DNA of 64,000 bases from contig JAFYWN010000015.1 in the NCBI GenBank assembly GCA_017558005.1, forward strand, positions 1 to 64,000, read 5' to 3'. Both the position numbers and the translations under genes were made by a program. Each line of letters starts with the position of its first letter. Position 1 is the first letter of the stretch. This document shows, in pieces, positions 45,664 through 55,025 of the stretch. This stretch comes from Kiritimatiellia bacterium. GTDB taxonomy: Bacteria > Verrucomicrobiota > Kiritimatiellia > RFP12 > DVOR01. A model generated the notes under the pieces. That model was not told where the DNA came from. It saw nothing but the letters and a program-made list of their open reading frames with translations, and made no database searches.

Positions 45664-46080
45664 ATGAAAATCAAACTGTTAGTCTGTCTCTGTCTCCTCG
45701 CTGGTCTTCTTCTCTCCGCAGGGAAAGAAGAATTTCGCGATGCACAAGGACGTTTACAAGGCACCGCACGTGAAAAGAACGGTAAGATTGAATACCGCGA
45801 TGCGCAAGGTCGCCTCCAAGGGACTGCCCGTGAGAAAAATGGCAAGATCGAATACCGAGATGCCATGGGCCGCCTGCAGGGGACCGCGCGTGAAAAGAAC
45901 GGTAAGATTGAATACCGAGATGCCATGGGACGTCTCCAAGGCACCTCTCGCGAGAAAAACGGCAAGACTGAATATCGCGACGCCATGGGACGCCTGCAGG
46001 GCACCGAACGCGAAAAGAACGGGAAGGTCGAATACCGTGACGCGCAAGGTCGCCTCCAAGGGACTAAACGCGACCGCTAA
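45664..46080 (+). CDS. Exported 20-residue tandem-repeat protein
   Basis: 138 residues: signal peptide (MKIKLLVCLCLLAGLLLSAG), then six copies of a 20-residue unit of the form EYRDAMGRLQGTAREKNGKI, the last one truncated to a Lys/Arg-rich end. The 60-bp DNA unit is well conserved but not identical, with synonymous changes between copies. The pattern, with paired GRLQGT and NGKIEYRD, recalls MORN/YwqK-like or YD-type beta-hairpin repeats. Function unknown. A good AAAGGAG site precedes the ATG, and a strong terminator follows at 46117-46148. Confidence 0.85.
   Translation: MKIKLLVCLCLLAGLLLSAGKEEFRDAQGRLQGTAREKNGKIEYRDAQGRLQGTAREKNGKIEYRDAMGRLQGTAREKNGKIEYRDAMGRLQGTSREKNGKTEYRDAMGRLQGTEREKNGKVEYRDAQGRLQGTKRDR
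45724..46074 (+). repeat. 60-bp in-frame tandem repeats
   Basis: Six roughly 60-bp units encoding RDAxGRLQGTxREKNGKxEY. Variable positions are Q/M in RDAxG and A/S/E/K after GT. Such arrays change copy number easily. Confidence 0.9.
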
Positions 46081-46116
46081 GGAACGAACGGAAAATCTCC
46101 GTTTTCCCACTCAAAA

Positions 46117-46148
46117 TGCGTGACTTTGGAAGCAAAGTCGCGCATTTT
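46117..46148 (+). terminator. Terminator of the repeat-protein gene
   Basis: TGCGTGACTTTG (46117-46128) pairs with CAAAGTCGCGCA (46133-46144) over 12 bp with one T/G pair, loop GAAG, then TTTTT. The mutS -10 element begins five bases later. Confidence 0.9.
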
Positions 46149-46152
46149 TCGC

Positions 46153-46158
46153 TATAAT
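46153..46158 (+). promoter_or_regulatory. -10 element of mutS, near-leaderless start
   Basis: TATAAT, ten bases before the chosen mutS ATG at 46169. There is no ribosome binding site between them, and the normal start distance would leave only three or four untranslated bases. No good -35 is visible at 17 bp. Confidence 0.55.
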
Positions 46159-46168
46159 GGTTCGCACT

Positions 46169-48670
46169 ATGGCAAAAGATCCCGATGGCTTGACCCCGAT
46201 GATGCGGCAGTATCGCCGCACGAAAGAGGAACTCGACGCAGATACAATCCTCTTTTTCCGCATGGGGGACTTTTATGAAATGTTCTTTGAAGACGCGCAT
46301 CAAGCCGCGCCAATCTTAGGTGTTGCCATCACCAAACGCGCTGGCGTGCCGATGTGTGGTGTGCCGTATCATGCGTTGGACAGCTACCTCGCGAAGGTGA
46401 TTCGAGCGGGGTTAAAGGCGGCGGTCTGCGAACAAGCCGAAGACCCCAAACTCGCAAAGGGCCTCGTTCGCCGCGAAATCACCCGCATTGTCTCACCAGG
46501 CACCGTCACAGAAGATGCCATCTTAGATGCTGGCTCGGCCAACTATCTCGCCGCAGTCTATGCCAATAAGAAGGCAGACCACTTTGGTATCGCCGCGCTT
46601 GAACTCTCTACGGGCGCCCTCCTCACCGAAGATGCACAAGGCCTCCCTGCACTCATTGAAGCCTTGCGGCGCATTGCCCCGAGCGAAACGCTCCTCTCCG
46701 ATGAACAAGCCGAAGCGCTAAAACCCCTCCTTGCCCATGAAGTTACTGGCGCCGTCACCGAAACCGATGCGTGGCGCTTCATGATGGACCAGGCCGCCGA
46801 GACCTTGATTCGTCAATTCAAGGTACATTCATTGGAAGGATACTGCGGCAGTGGCGTTCATCCCCTCTGGATTCAGGCGGCGGGTGCGCTTCTGCATCAC
46901 GTCAAACAAGAACTGCGCCGCGACCTCTCCCATGTACGTTCGCTTGACGTGCGCTCCTCCAGTGCCTTCCTAACCCTTGACGAGTGCACCTGTCGCAACC
47001 TCGACCTGCTTCCCACCCCAGGTGGTCGCCCTGAGAATGAGACCCTCTTAGGCGTGCTGGATGGCACGTGCACCCCAATGGGTAAGCGCCTGCTCAAGGC
47101 GTGGATTCGTTCGCCCTTGCGCGATGTGGCAGCGATTACCGAACGCCAAGATGCCGTAGCAGAATTTATCGCCCATCGCCGTTTCCTTGCCGATGTCCGT
47201 GCCGCTCTCTGCGAAACCCGTGACTTTGAACGCGTGATGACCCGCCTCTCTGGCGGTTCTGGCAATGGACGTGACCTGCGCATGCTTGCAGACTCCCTCT
47301 TGCAAGTGCCGATGTTGCGCGAACTGCTGACCGATGCTCAGGCTCCTTTGCTCACTGCCGTGCGCGAATTACTCGTTGATTTACCTGAACTTACGCAAGA
47401 ACTCACCCGTGCGCTCGTAGAGGATCCGCCCATTACCATCCGTGAAGGCAAGCTCATCCGTAGCGGGTATAATCCCGACCTGGACAAACTCCGCCTCGCT
47501 GCAACCGAAGGTCACTCGTGGATTGCCAAATATCAGGCAGAGCAACAAGAAGCCACCGGCATCCGCAATCTACGTATCCGCCACAACAATGTCTTCGGCT
47601 TCTACATCGAAGTGAGCAAGGGCCAACTCAATAACGTCCCCGCGAGCTACGAACGTCGCCAAACTGTGGTTAATGCTGAGCGCTTCATCACGCCCGAACT
47701 GAAAGAGTACGAGGCGCTCATCTTTGGTGCGCAGGACAAGGCCAACGCATTGGAATACGAACTCTTCCAACAGTTGCGTGACAAAGCCTGCGCGGCGCTT
47801 AGCCAAATCCAACAAATTGCAAGCGCCGTAGCACGTTTGGACGTCTTGCAAGGCTTCGCCGATCGCGCCCTTGCCGCGGACTACCACCGTCCGACAGTGA
47901 ATGACTCCATGGAGCTCACCATCCGCGAAGGTCGCCACCCAGTGGTTGAACAACTCGCCGATGCCGAGCGCTTCGTGCCCAATGACACCGATATCAACGG
48001 CACAAACCGTCAATTTATCCTCATCACGGGTCCCAACATGGCGGGTAAATCCACCTACATTCGCCAAGTCGCCGTGCTTGCAATCATGGCGCATTTAGGC
48101 AGTTATGTGCCCGCAGATGAGATGACCGTGGGCGTGATTGACCGCGTCTTCACCCGCGTGGGCGCAGGGGATGACCTTGCCCGTGGACGCTCCACCTTCA
48201 TGGTGGAAATGCAAGAAGCCGCCAACATTCTCAACAATGCCACCGCACGCTCCCTCATCGTCCTTGACGAAATCGGCCGTGGCACCTCGACCTTTGACGG
48301 CATCTCCATCGCATGGAGCGTGGTTGAACACTTGCACAACACCCCCTCTTGCAAGGCGCGCACCCTTTTCGCCACCCACTATCACGAACTCACCGAACTT
48401 GCCTCAACCCTAAATGGCGTCAAAAACTACACCGTCCAGGTTCGTGAGCAAGGGGATAGCGTTGTCTTCCTACGTCGCATCGTGCCTGGTGCGGCAGACA
48501 AGAGCTATGGTATCCACGTCGCACGACTCGCGGGAATGCCCGCGTCGGTGATTGATCGCGCCCAAGTGATTCTCGCAGGGCTTGAAGGACAAAAAGCCGT
48601 CCAACCTGAACTGCCCCGCCGACGTCGCATTGCGCCTGGCGATGACGAGATGCAGCTCTCGCTCTTCTAA
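46169..48670 (+). CDS. mutS: DNA mismatch repair protein MutS
   Basis: 833 residues. The mismatch-binding domain shows the Phe-X-Glu motif in FFRMGDFYEMFFEDA; the connector, core and clamp follow, then the ATPase with Walker A GPNMAGKST (about 621), the Walker B region SLIVLDEIGRGTSTFDG and the HYHELTEL switch. C-terminal SRLxxLP-like tail is present in reduced form. I use the ATG at 46169 (MAKDPDG); an ATG four codons upstream overlaps the -10 element. mutL is not in the window. Confidence 0.97.
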   Translation: MAKDPDGLTPMMRQYRRTKEELDADTILFFRMGDFYEMFFEDAHQAAPILGVAITKRAGVPMCGVPYHALDSYLAKVIRAGLKAAVCEQAEDPKLAKGLVRREITRIVSPGTVTEDAILDAGSANYLAAVYANKKADHFGIAALELSTGALLTEDAQGLPALIEALRRIAPSETLLSDEQAEALKPLLAHEVTGAVTETDAWRFMMDQAAETLIRQFKVHSLEGYCGSGVHPLWIQAAGALLHHVKQELRRDLSHVRSLDVRSSSAFLTLDECTCRNLDLLPTPGGRPENETLLGVLDGTCTPMGKRLLKAWIRSPLRDVAAITERQDAVAEFIAHRRFLADVRAALCETRDFERVMTRLSGGSGNGRDLRMLADSLLQVPMLRELLTDAQAPLLTAVRELLVDLPELTQELTRALVEDPPITIREGKLIRSGYNPDLDKLRLAATEGHSWIAKYQAEQQEATGIRNLRIRHNNVFGFYIEVSKGQLNNVPASYERRQTVVNAERFITPELKEYEALIFGAQDKANALEYELFQQLRDKACAALSQIQQIASAVARLDVLQGFADRALAADYHRPTVNDSMELTIREGRHPVVEQLADAERFVPNDTDINGTNRQFILITGPNMAGKSTYIRQVAVLAIMAHLGSYVPADEMTVGVIDRVFTRVGAGDDLARGRSTFMVEMQEAANILNNATARSLIVLDEIGRGTSTFDGISIAWSVVEHLHNTPSCKARTLFATHYHELTELASTLNGVKNYTVQVREQGDSVVFLRRIVPGAADKSYGIHVARLAGMPASVIDRAQVILAGLEGQKAVQPELPRRRRIAPGDDEMQLSLF

Positions 48671-48708
48671 TCCTCCCACAAAAAGCCGCCCTCAAAAAGC
48701 GCCTCCTC

Positions 48709-48775
48709 ACCGCATTCCCTTTGGGTCAATGCGGTGTGCGTAATGCGCTATCATTACGCGTACGCGCGTTTTTTT
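48709..48775 (+). terminator. mutS terminator region
   Basis: Two hairpins, ACCGCAT/ATGCGGT (48709-48735) and GCGTAAT/ATTACGC (48738-48759), followed by a GC-rich CGCGTACGCGCG and a run of seven T (48769-48775). Confidence 0.7.
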
Positions 48776-48837
48776 GTGTGTCTCAGGGTTGATTTTATGT
48801 TATGCTACTGTGTCTTCAAGAAAGGAATACGGCTTTC

Positions 48838-50661
48838 GTGAGTATTGGTATTGTTGAACCGAGAGATTTGCAACTGGTGGCGCCGGAGGGCGGCTGGAAG
48901 TTTGAAAAGGGCGGCACGCTGCCCGAAGTCTCGGTGCGTTATGAGATGGTTGGCACGCCTCAAGATGGCGGCCGAAATGTTATTTTTGTCTGTCACGCCC
49001 TCACGGGAGATGCACACGTCATCGGTTATCGACCGGGCGAAAAACCTGGAAAAGATCGTCCGAGCGGGTGGTGGGAAGGTATGATTGGCCCAGGCATGGG
49101 CATTGACACCGACCGCTTCTGCGTGGTCTGCGCGAACATCTTGGGTGGCTGCGCTGGCTCTACGGGCCCCTCCTCCATCAATCCTGAGACGGGCAAACCC
49201 TACGGTTCGAGCTTCCCTGAAATCACAATGGGCGACATTGTGACGATTCATCGCACGCTTTTGCGTCAATTGGGCTTCCGCAAAATTGCCGCAGTCATTG
49301 GTGGTAGTTTCGGCGGCATGCAGGCATTAGAATGGGCAATCCGCTATCCCCAAGACATGGATAAGTGCATTTTGGTGGCCTCTGCGGCGACCCTGAATAC
49401 GCAAGCGCTCGCCTTTGACATCGTAGCACGTCACGCCATTATCCAAGACCCCAATTGGCGTCACGGCGACTACTATGACGGTCCCGCTCCAGCGGCAGGC
49501 CTTGCCAATGCACGTCGTTTGGCACATATCACCTACCTCTCGCAGACCTCGATGGATGACAAGTTCGGACGCGAAAAGCGTTCGGAGTGGTTGAACCAAG
49601 ACAAGGATTTCCACAAGCAGATTCGCCGCGACTTTAAGACCTACTTCCAGATTGAATCCTACTTGGAGTACCAAGGTCAAAAGTTTGTTAAGCGCTTTGA
49701 TGCGAATAGCTATCTGCACATTACCCGCGCATTGGATAGTTATGACCCTGTAGAAACCTACGGCACGTTAGAGGCTGCTGTTCGTCAAATTCAGGCGAAG
49801 CTCTTGATGATTAGCCTCAGTGGTGACTGGCTCTTTACCCAACAGCAGGCCGAACGGTTTGTGAAGGCATGCGTTACCGAGCACAAGCAAATCTCCTACT
49901 GTCACCTCAATGCGCCGGCAGGACACGATGCCTTCTTGACGCACATTGACGAAATGAAGTTGGTGCTGCGTGCCTTCTTGACGGCCACCGATGCAGGCGA
50001 CCCTTCCACACTTGACCGCGATCGCCTCAAGGCCTTAAAGGCATTCGTTAAGCACATCCCTGAAGGGGCGCGCGTGTTGGATATCGGATGTGGCAATGGT
50101 GCACTTCTCAAGCAGATTGCCCAGAACCGCAACACCTACGGCATCGGCTTGGAATGTGACTTGGAAAAGATCATTGAAGCGCTTCACGCCGGCATTAATG
50201 TGTTGATGGTCAGCCGTAATCTCAGCAATGACCTCGCCGACATGCCCGCAAAGACCTTTGATACGGCAGTGATTTCGCACACGATTCAGGAATTGGCGCA
50301 CCCCGACCGCGCAATGCAGCATTTACTACGCATTGCTGACTGGGGCCTCATCTCCTTCCCGAACTTCGGGTACATCGGCATGCGTCTTTCATTGCTCTTC
50401 ACCGGTGGCATGCCACGCACACGCGAATTCCCTTACGAGTGGTATGACACGCCCAATATCCACAACTGTACGTTGGCCGATTTCTACCTCTTGTGCAAGC
50501 GCTTCTCACTGAAGGCGAAGCTCCTTTCTTGCCACTCGGCGAGTTGGTTAGGCAAGATCTTACTGCTTCTCGGCTTCAAGAATTTGGGCGCAGACCGTGT
50601 CATCTTGCGCTTGACCCGCGACAACACCTCCGGGGAGAACCACCATGAATCAACCCCTTGA
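48838..50661 (+). CDS. metX: Fused homoserine O-acetyltransferase (MetX) and MetW
   Basis: 607 residues from the GTG at 48838, which has AAGAAAGGAA ten bases upstream. Residues 1 to about 375 are MetX: VFVCHALTGDAH, the nucleophile elbow GGSFGGMQALEW, the triad Asp in LSGDWLF and His in AGHDAFLTH. From about residue 400 a methyltransferase-like MetW domain follows (GARVLDIGCGNGALLKQI, FDTAVISHTIQELAHPDRAM, FPNFGYIGMRL). MetX acetylates (or succinylates) homoserine for methionine synthesis, and MetW is a companion usually encoded by the next gene. Here both are one chain. The stop lies 17 bp inside the serine acetyltransferase gene. Confidence 0.93.
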   Translation: MSIGIVEPRDLQLVAPEGGWKFEKGGTLPEVSVRYEMVGTPQDGGRNVIFVCHALTGDAHVIGYRPGEKPGKDRPSGWWEGMIGPGMGIDTDRFCVVCANILGGCAGSTGPSSINPETGKPYGSSFPEITMGDIVTIHRTLLRQLGFRKIAAVIGGSFGGMQALEWAIRYPQDMDKCILVASAATLNTQALAFDIVARHAIIQDPNWRHGDYYDGPAPAAGLANARRLAHITYLSQTSMDDKFGREKRSEWLNQDKDFHKQIRRDFKTYFQIESYLEYQGQKFVKRFDANSYLHITRALDSYDPVETYGTLEAAVRQIQAKLLMISLSGDWLFTQQQAERFVKACVTEHKQISYCHLNAPAGHDAFLTHIDEMKLVLRAFLTATDAGDPSTLDRDRLKALKAFVKHIPEGARVLDIGCGNGALLKQIAQNRNTYGIGLECDLEKIIEALHAGINVLMVSRNLSNDLADMPAKTFDTAVISHTIQELAHPDRAMQHLLRIADWGLISFPNFGYIGMRLSLLFTGGMPRTREFPYEWYDTPNIHNCTLADFYLLCKRFSLKAKLLSCHSASWLGKILLLLGFKNLGADRVILRLTRDNTSGENHHESTP

Positions 50662-51526
50662 TTCGCTCATTGATTCCCTCGCACCCACGCTCATCTGCCG
50701 TCGTTGCCCTGCGATGAATACACGTCGTGACGTGAATCTGCCAGGCAAACGCGCCATGGTCGCAGTGCTAAAGGAGTTCTTATCCATCCTCTTTCCGGGA
50801 TGCTTAACCTACGAACCCGTGGATCATGAGGATCTTGAGGATTTGAAGCTTCGCCTCAAGGGAATCGCAGCGGCACTAACCGATCAAATTACCCGCATTG
50901 AAGGGTATCGTGTATTGGAGCGCACGCGTCCAGAAGACTTTGACTGTGCAGCTCAGGCGGAACGCGTTGTTGCCGAATTATTGTCCCAACTCCCCACCAT
51001 TCGCACGCTCTTGCAGGCTGATATCTTAGCCGCTTATGAGGGTGACCCCGCCGCGCATTCCAACATGGAAATCGTGATGTCCTATCCTGGTTTGCTCGCG
51101 ATTGCCACGCATCGTGTGGCGAATGTGCTCTATCGTCAGGATGTCCATCTCTTGCCGCGCGTCATGAGTGAATACGCCCACTCGCGCACAGGCATTGATA
51201 TCCACCCAGGGGCAACCATCGGGAAGGGCTTTTTCATTGACCACGGAACAGGCGTTGTCATCGGCGAAACGTGCGTCATTGGCTCCAATGTCCGCATCTA
51301 CCAAGGTGTCACGTTGGGCGCGCTCTCCTTCCGCAAGGATGCCGAAGGGCACTTGGTTAAGGGCATTAAGCGCCATCCAAACGTTGAAGATGATGTCATC
51401 ATCTACGCAAATGCGACCATCCTTGGTGGCGACACCGTGATTGGCAAGGGCTCCATCATCGGTGGTAACGTGTGGTTGACGCACTCTGTACCACCTGGCT
51501 CCCGAATTTTCTATGAGGAGAAATAA
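50645..51526 (+). CDS. cysE: Serine O-acetyltransferase
   Basis: Makes O-acetylserine for cysteine synthesis. 293 residues: helical N-terminal domain, then the left-handed beta-helix with repeated hexapeptides and the catalytic His region HSRTGIDIHPGATIGKGFFIDHGTGVVIGETCVIG, RIYQGVTLGALS and KRHPNVEDDVIIYANATILGGDTVIG. The longer N-terminus and the EpsC-like order resemble the EpsC/SrpH subgroup. It overlaps metX-metW by 17 bp, so methionine and cysteine acyl-donor enzymes are co-expressed. Confidence 0.93.
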   Translation: MNQPLDSLIDSLAPTLICRRCPAMNTRRDVNLPGKRAMVAVLKEFLSILFPGCLTYEPVDHEDLEDLKLRLKGIAAALTDQITRIEGYRVLERTRPEDFDCAAQAERVVAELLSQLPTIRTLLQADILAAYEGDPAAHSNMEIVMSYPGLLAIATHRVANVLYRQDVHLLPRVMSEYAHSRTGIDIHPGATIGKGFFIDHGTGVVIGETCVIGSNVRIYQGVTLGALSFRKDAEGHLVKGIKRHPNVEDDVIIYANATILGGDTVIGKGSIIGGNVWLTHSVPPGSRIFYEEK

Positions 51527-51528
51527 TT

Positions 51529-52116
51529 ATGATTCGCGCGTTTCTCATCCTCTGCCTTGCCACGCTTGCAATGTACTGCCGCGCCGCATTGCCTGATGCA
51601 GTGGTGCAAGCTTGCCTCACCCCCACCATTACCGACGCCATTTCCTCTCAGACGTGGACCGTCATGACGGTGGATGCATGGGACACTGGCGCCATTCACG
51701 TCACCGAAACGGCCGATGCCGCCATCTCCTCCAAGCCAGGTGCGCCGCATCCGTTGGATTGGGCCACGACAGAGGTGAGCCTCTCCACACCCTTGGACTG
51801 CATGGACGGGGCTGCCGTTCGCCAGACCCTGACCCTTAAACTCACCGCCAAGAGCGTCGTGCCGAAATTGGACTGCACAATCACCTTACTCAATCAGGCA
51901 CACCTCCCGCCCTGCGAAATTACGAGTTGGCAAGGAAAATTGGCCATCGTCTCCAAGGCAAAGGATTGGTACATCGTGGCCAATGACCCCGAAATGACCG
52001 TGACGCAAACGGATGAGGCCACGCCTCGCACAACCCTCCGTCGGACAAAGCTCGTCGTGGAAAAGTTTAAGTCCGTCGAGGCCTCCATCCTTGTGGGCGA
52101 AGGTCCGCTCCCCTAA
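51529..52116 (+). CDS. Exported protein of unknown function
   Basis: 195 residues. Signal peptide MIRAFLILCLATLAMYCRA; the mature part is beta-rich with an even strand pattern (TWTVMTVDAWDTGAIHVTETAD, AVRQTLTLKLTAKSVVPKLDCTITLLNQ, KDWYIVANDPEMTVTQTDEA). I see no catalytic motif and no family. It begins two bases after the cysE stop, with GAGGAG in the cysE end, and runs 24 bp ahead of the AsmA-like gene, so it is in the same operon. Confidence 0.7.
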   Translation: MIRAFLILCLATLAMYCRAALPDAVVQACLTPTITDAISSQTWTVMTVDAWDTGAIHVTETADAAISSKPGAPHPLDWATTEVSLSTPLDCMDGAAVRQTLTLKLTAKSVVPKLDCTITLLNQAHLPPCEITSWQGKLAIVSKAKDWYIVANDPEMTVTQTDEATPRTTLRRTKLVVEKFKSVEASILVGEGPLP

Positions 52117-52140
52117 TCAACACTCTTCACGCTTCAGACC

Positions 52141-54078
52141 ATGTCCCAACGCGCGACCCATTTTCTGCTCAAGCTCCTCCATGTGGCGTGTTGGAGCTTC
52201 GCCGTGCTTGCCCTTTTGGTCGCCTTGATTTTGATTCGTTTGGCGTATGGTTTTGATGGGCGCAGGATTCAAGCACAACTGGATGCCGTGGTCCCCAATA
52301 CGGTCGGACGACTTACGGTGCAACGCATCGCTTACCGCCTTGACTGTGGCTTGATGCTCCATGGGATTTGCTTGGAAGATCGCACGGCGAAGACATTGGT
52401 CTCGTGCTCAAAGGCGGTCGCAGATTTTGAACTCGTCACTACGCGTCCTTGGCAAGATCGTCTTACTGCGTTGACCCTTGACGATCTCTTCGTGGCTCAG
52501 ATTGAACACGATCCAAACAAGCCCGAGGATACTTGGGATATGCCCCATGAGCCCTTTCCCGATTTAAGCGGTGTACGCTTGCCGCAATTTGATAATGTCA
52601 CGCTCTCCCTCAACCGCCCAAATGTCTTTGAGGTCAAACTCAAGTCCCTTCAGGGACGTCTCTCCACGCGTGGGGGCTCTTTCTTTTTCCGTGATTTAAA
52701 GGCTGATATTGACGGCGATAAGCAACACGTGGATGCCACGCTTGAAGTTGATCTTTATGGAGGCGTTGTCAAAGCACAGATTCGCGGTCACCTCTTTCAA
52801 ACGCACCTCAATGGCATCTATCGCGCCTTAGACTTCCCCATTATTGAAAAATACAGCAATCAATTCACCTTGCAAGAGCCCGCATGGGCCGACGCCACCT
52901 TTACCGTGGGCTTTGACAAATTCCGCAACATCTTCCATCTGCGAGTTGACATCTCCACCAAAAAGGGCTCGTACTGTGGGGTCGTCTTTGATGAAGCGCA
53001 GGGGACAATCCGTTGCGATGGGATTTGGGATTCTGTCACGGTCATTGATCCACTCATTGCACGGCGCGATGGGAAGGTAATCGCCTCTGGAAAGCTTCGC
53101 TTTGACAATCCGGCTGATCAGTTTGAATTTGATGCGGAGGGCAAAGGATTAATGCCCGCAGAAGCGCTCCAACTCATCAATATGCCCTTCACGCAGTCCA
53201 TCCCCTCAATAACCGCTGAAGTGCCACCTGCACTCGCTTTCCGTGGAAAGATCCCGCTGCACACCAAGCAAACCCCTGAAAAGGTGGTGCTCGATGGCTT
53301 TGTCAAAACCTCCGCACCCATCTCTTTTGACAAGATTGCCCTCAAATCTGCCAATGCGGTTCTCTCCATGAAGAATGGCGTCTTCACGGTTGATTCACTC
53401 AAAGGCACCTTCCCCACGCGAGGATCTATTGAAGGGCGTCTTGAGGTGGACATTCCTGAATCAGCCGACTACACCGATCTCTCCGTTCATTTCACCCTCA
53501 AGGATGCCGCACTGACAGACCTCTTACGCCCCTTTGAGATTGAGTTGCTCCCCGACTGCGTGGCGACTGGTGGAATTGACCTTACCTGTCGCACCGATGA
53601 AACCTTTGCTTCCTCCGTTGATGCTAATTTTGATTTTACGATCCATGGCGGAGTCATCGGCCGCGTTCCACTCTTTGCGGGGTTCACGAACCTCATGGCT
53701 GACTATATCCCGGGTGTCTCGACCATCACCGACACTTCCACCATTCACCTCGCCGGCACCGCCAAACAGGGCAACTTTTCCATCCCGCATTTCAACTTAT
53801 CAGGAGCCGTCTTTGTCATCGAGGGCCCTGTCAGTTACAATCTTCCTAAGGACGAACTCTATGCCAAGGTCATCGCAGGTGTCTTTAAGAGGAAAACTTT
53901 GTTAGGCACGCTTACCCGTTGGGTCACCATCCCTGTCACCAAACTTCTCTGGGAAATTGAAGTCTTTGGCCCCATCAACTCCCCAAAGTGGAATAATCGC
54001 ACCATTGTTGAAAAAATTTGGGATTACGTCCCCTTCACAGGTGAGAGTTCAAATAAACCCGCGTCAATTGACAACTAA
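52141..54078 (+). CDS. AsmA-like (YhdP/TamB superfamily) protein
   Basis: 645 residues. A single membrane helix near residues 15-38 is followed by a long periplasmic beta-rich region with the two typical ends: an N-terminal part (RLTVQRIAYRLDCGLMLHGICLEDR) and an AsmA-like C-terminal region (GGVIGRVPLFAGFTNLMADYIPGVSTITDTSTIHLAGTAKQGNFSIPHFNLSGAVFVIEGPVSYNLPKDELYAKV). Such proteins are thought to bridge the periplasm and carry lipids to the outer membrane. The end KLLWEIEVFGPINSPKWNNR is characteristic of related PVC and proteobacterial proteins. Confidence 0.75.
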   Translation: MSQRATHFLLKLLHVACWSFAVLALLVALILIRLAYGFDGRRIQAQLDAVVPNTVGRLTVQRIAYRLDCGLMLHGICLEDRTAKTLVSCSKAVADFELVTTRPWQDRLTALTLDDLFVAQIEHDPNKPEDTWDMPHEPFPDLSGVRLPQFDNVTLSLNRPNVFEVKLKSLQGRLSTRGGSFFFRDLKADIDGDKQHVDATLEVDLYGGVVKAQIRGHLFQTHLNGIYRALDFPIIEKYSNQFTLQEPAWADATFTVGFDKFRNIFHLRVDISTKKGSYCGVVFDEAQGTIRCDGIWDSVTVIDPLIARRDGKVIASGKLRFDNPADQFEFDAEGKGLMPAEALQLINMPFTQSIPSITAEVPPALAFRGKIPLHTKQTPEKVVLDGFVKTSAPISFDKIALKSANAVLSMKNGVFTVDSLKGTFPTRGSIEGRLEVDIPESADYTDLSVHFTLKDAALTDLLRPFEIELLPDCVATGGIDLTCRTDETFASSVDANFDFTIHGGVIGRVPLFAGFTNLMADYIPGVSTITDTSTIHLAGTAKQGNFSIPHFNLSGAVFVIEGPVSYNLPKDELYAKVIAGVFKRKTLLGTLTRWVTIPVTKLLWEIEVFGPINSPKWNNRTIVEKIWDYVPFTGESSNKPASIDN

Positions 54079-54089
54079 GGAATTCGCTC

Positions 54090-54539
54090 GTGGATATCAT
54101 ATTGCTCCATCCAGAAATCCCACATAACACTGGTGCCATCGGCCGCCTTTGCGTTGGCTTGGGGTGGCCCTTGCACATCATCCGTCCGATGGGGTTTGCA
54201 ATTGATGAAAAGCGAATTCGCCGCGCGGGTTTGGACTATTGGCAACATCTCCAATTGACTCTACACGACTCTTTTGAGGATTATCTCGCTGCGCGTAAGC
54301 CCGCCTCTCTCACCTTTCTGAGCACCAAAGCCCCACGCACGCTCTACGAAACTGAGTTTGAACCCAATGGAGCACTCATCTTTGGATGCGAATCTTCTGG
54401 TCTCCCTAAAGGATATTACGAACGTTACGAGGCGCAATTGGCGGTCATTCCTATGCCTGGCGCTCATGCGCGTTCGATTAATCTCTCCAATGCCGTCTCT
54501 ATCGCGGCCTACGAAGCATTTCGTCGTTTCGGCGCGTAA
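54090..54539 (+). CDS. trmL: tRNA (cytidine/uridine-34-2'-O)-methyltransferase
   Basis: 149-residue SPOUT methyltransferase (YibK type) that methylates the wobble nucleotide of leucine tRNAs. NTGAIGRLCVGLGWPLHIIRPMGF, GALIFGCESSGLP and PMPGAHARSINLSNAVSIAAYEAFR are the three conserved SPOUT/knot motifs. The start is a GTG at 54090 with AAGGA nine bases upstream. Confidence 0.95.
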   Translation: MDIILLHPEIPHNTGAIGRLCVGLGWPLHIIRPMGFAIDEKRIRRAGLDYWQHLQLTLHDSFEDYLAARKPASLTFLSTKAPRTLYETEFEPNGALIFGCESSGLPKGYYERYEAQLAVIPMPGAHARSINLSNAVSIAAYEAFRRFGA

Positions 54540-54545
54540 GCGGGA

Positions 54546-55025
54546 TTACTCGCGCCTTTTACGACAAAATCCCCACGTCCAGAGTATCATCGCACACCCC
54601 GTAAGTGCCGTTGCCAAAAGCGCACCTACGGCATTGGCCAACATATCTTGCCAATCAAATCCACGCTGCGCCCATCCAAGCATCGTCACAAGTGCTTGCA
54701 TCAATTCCATTAAGACGCCCCACATCGTAGCGAAAACAAAGGCCCACACGGGCGAAGGGCACCGCCAAAGACGTCCAGGAAGCGCAATCCACAGTGCGCC
54801 ACAAACACAGAAATACATCGCCATATGTACAATTTTGTCGGGTTGCAACCCCGTCAAGCGATGAATCTTAACTAATAGATGCATGAGTTCGTGTTGGCGC
54901 ATGCCATCACTATCCGTTAAGGACAACCAGGTCACCATTGATAAAACGCCCACGGCAATCGCTTGTCGCCCCCAAAACCAAAGGCGATGCCAAATTGATG
55001 CGTTCGCTTGAATCAGAGTCCTCAT
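54546..55025 (-). CDS. VanZ-family membrane protein
   Basis: 159 residues with four predicted spans. PDKIVHMAMYFCVCGALWIAL, GVLMELMQ and RGFDWQDMLANAVGALLATAL form the VanZ-like pattern (DKxxHxxxY and FDxxDxxANxxG). VanZ-like proteins are common and mostly unassigned; teicoplanin resistance is not implied. The ATG at 55025 has GGAGG six bases upstream. It is convergent with trmL, the two stops being about 6 bp apart. Confidence 0.85.
   Translation of the reverse strand: MRTLIQANASIWHRLWFWGRQAIAVGVLSMVTWLSLTDSDGMRQHELMHLLVKIHRLTGLQPDKIVHMAMYFCVCGALWIALPGRLWRCPSPVWAFVFATMWGVLMELMQALVTMLGWAQRGFDWQDMLANAVGALLATALTGCAMILWTWGFCRKRRE

Noticed and set aside
48671-48837. SAM riboswitch upstream of metX
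   Set aside because: The hairpins fit mutS termination and none of the conserved riboswitch cores is visible.
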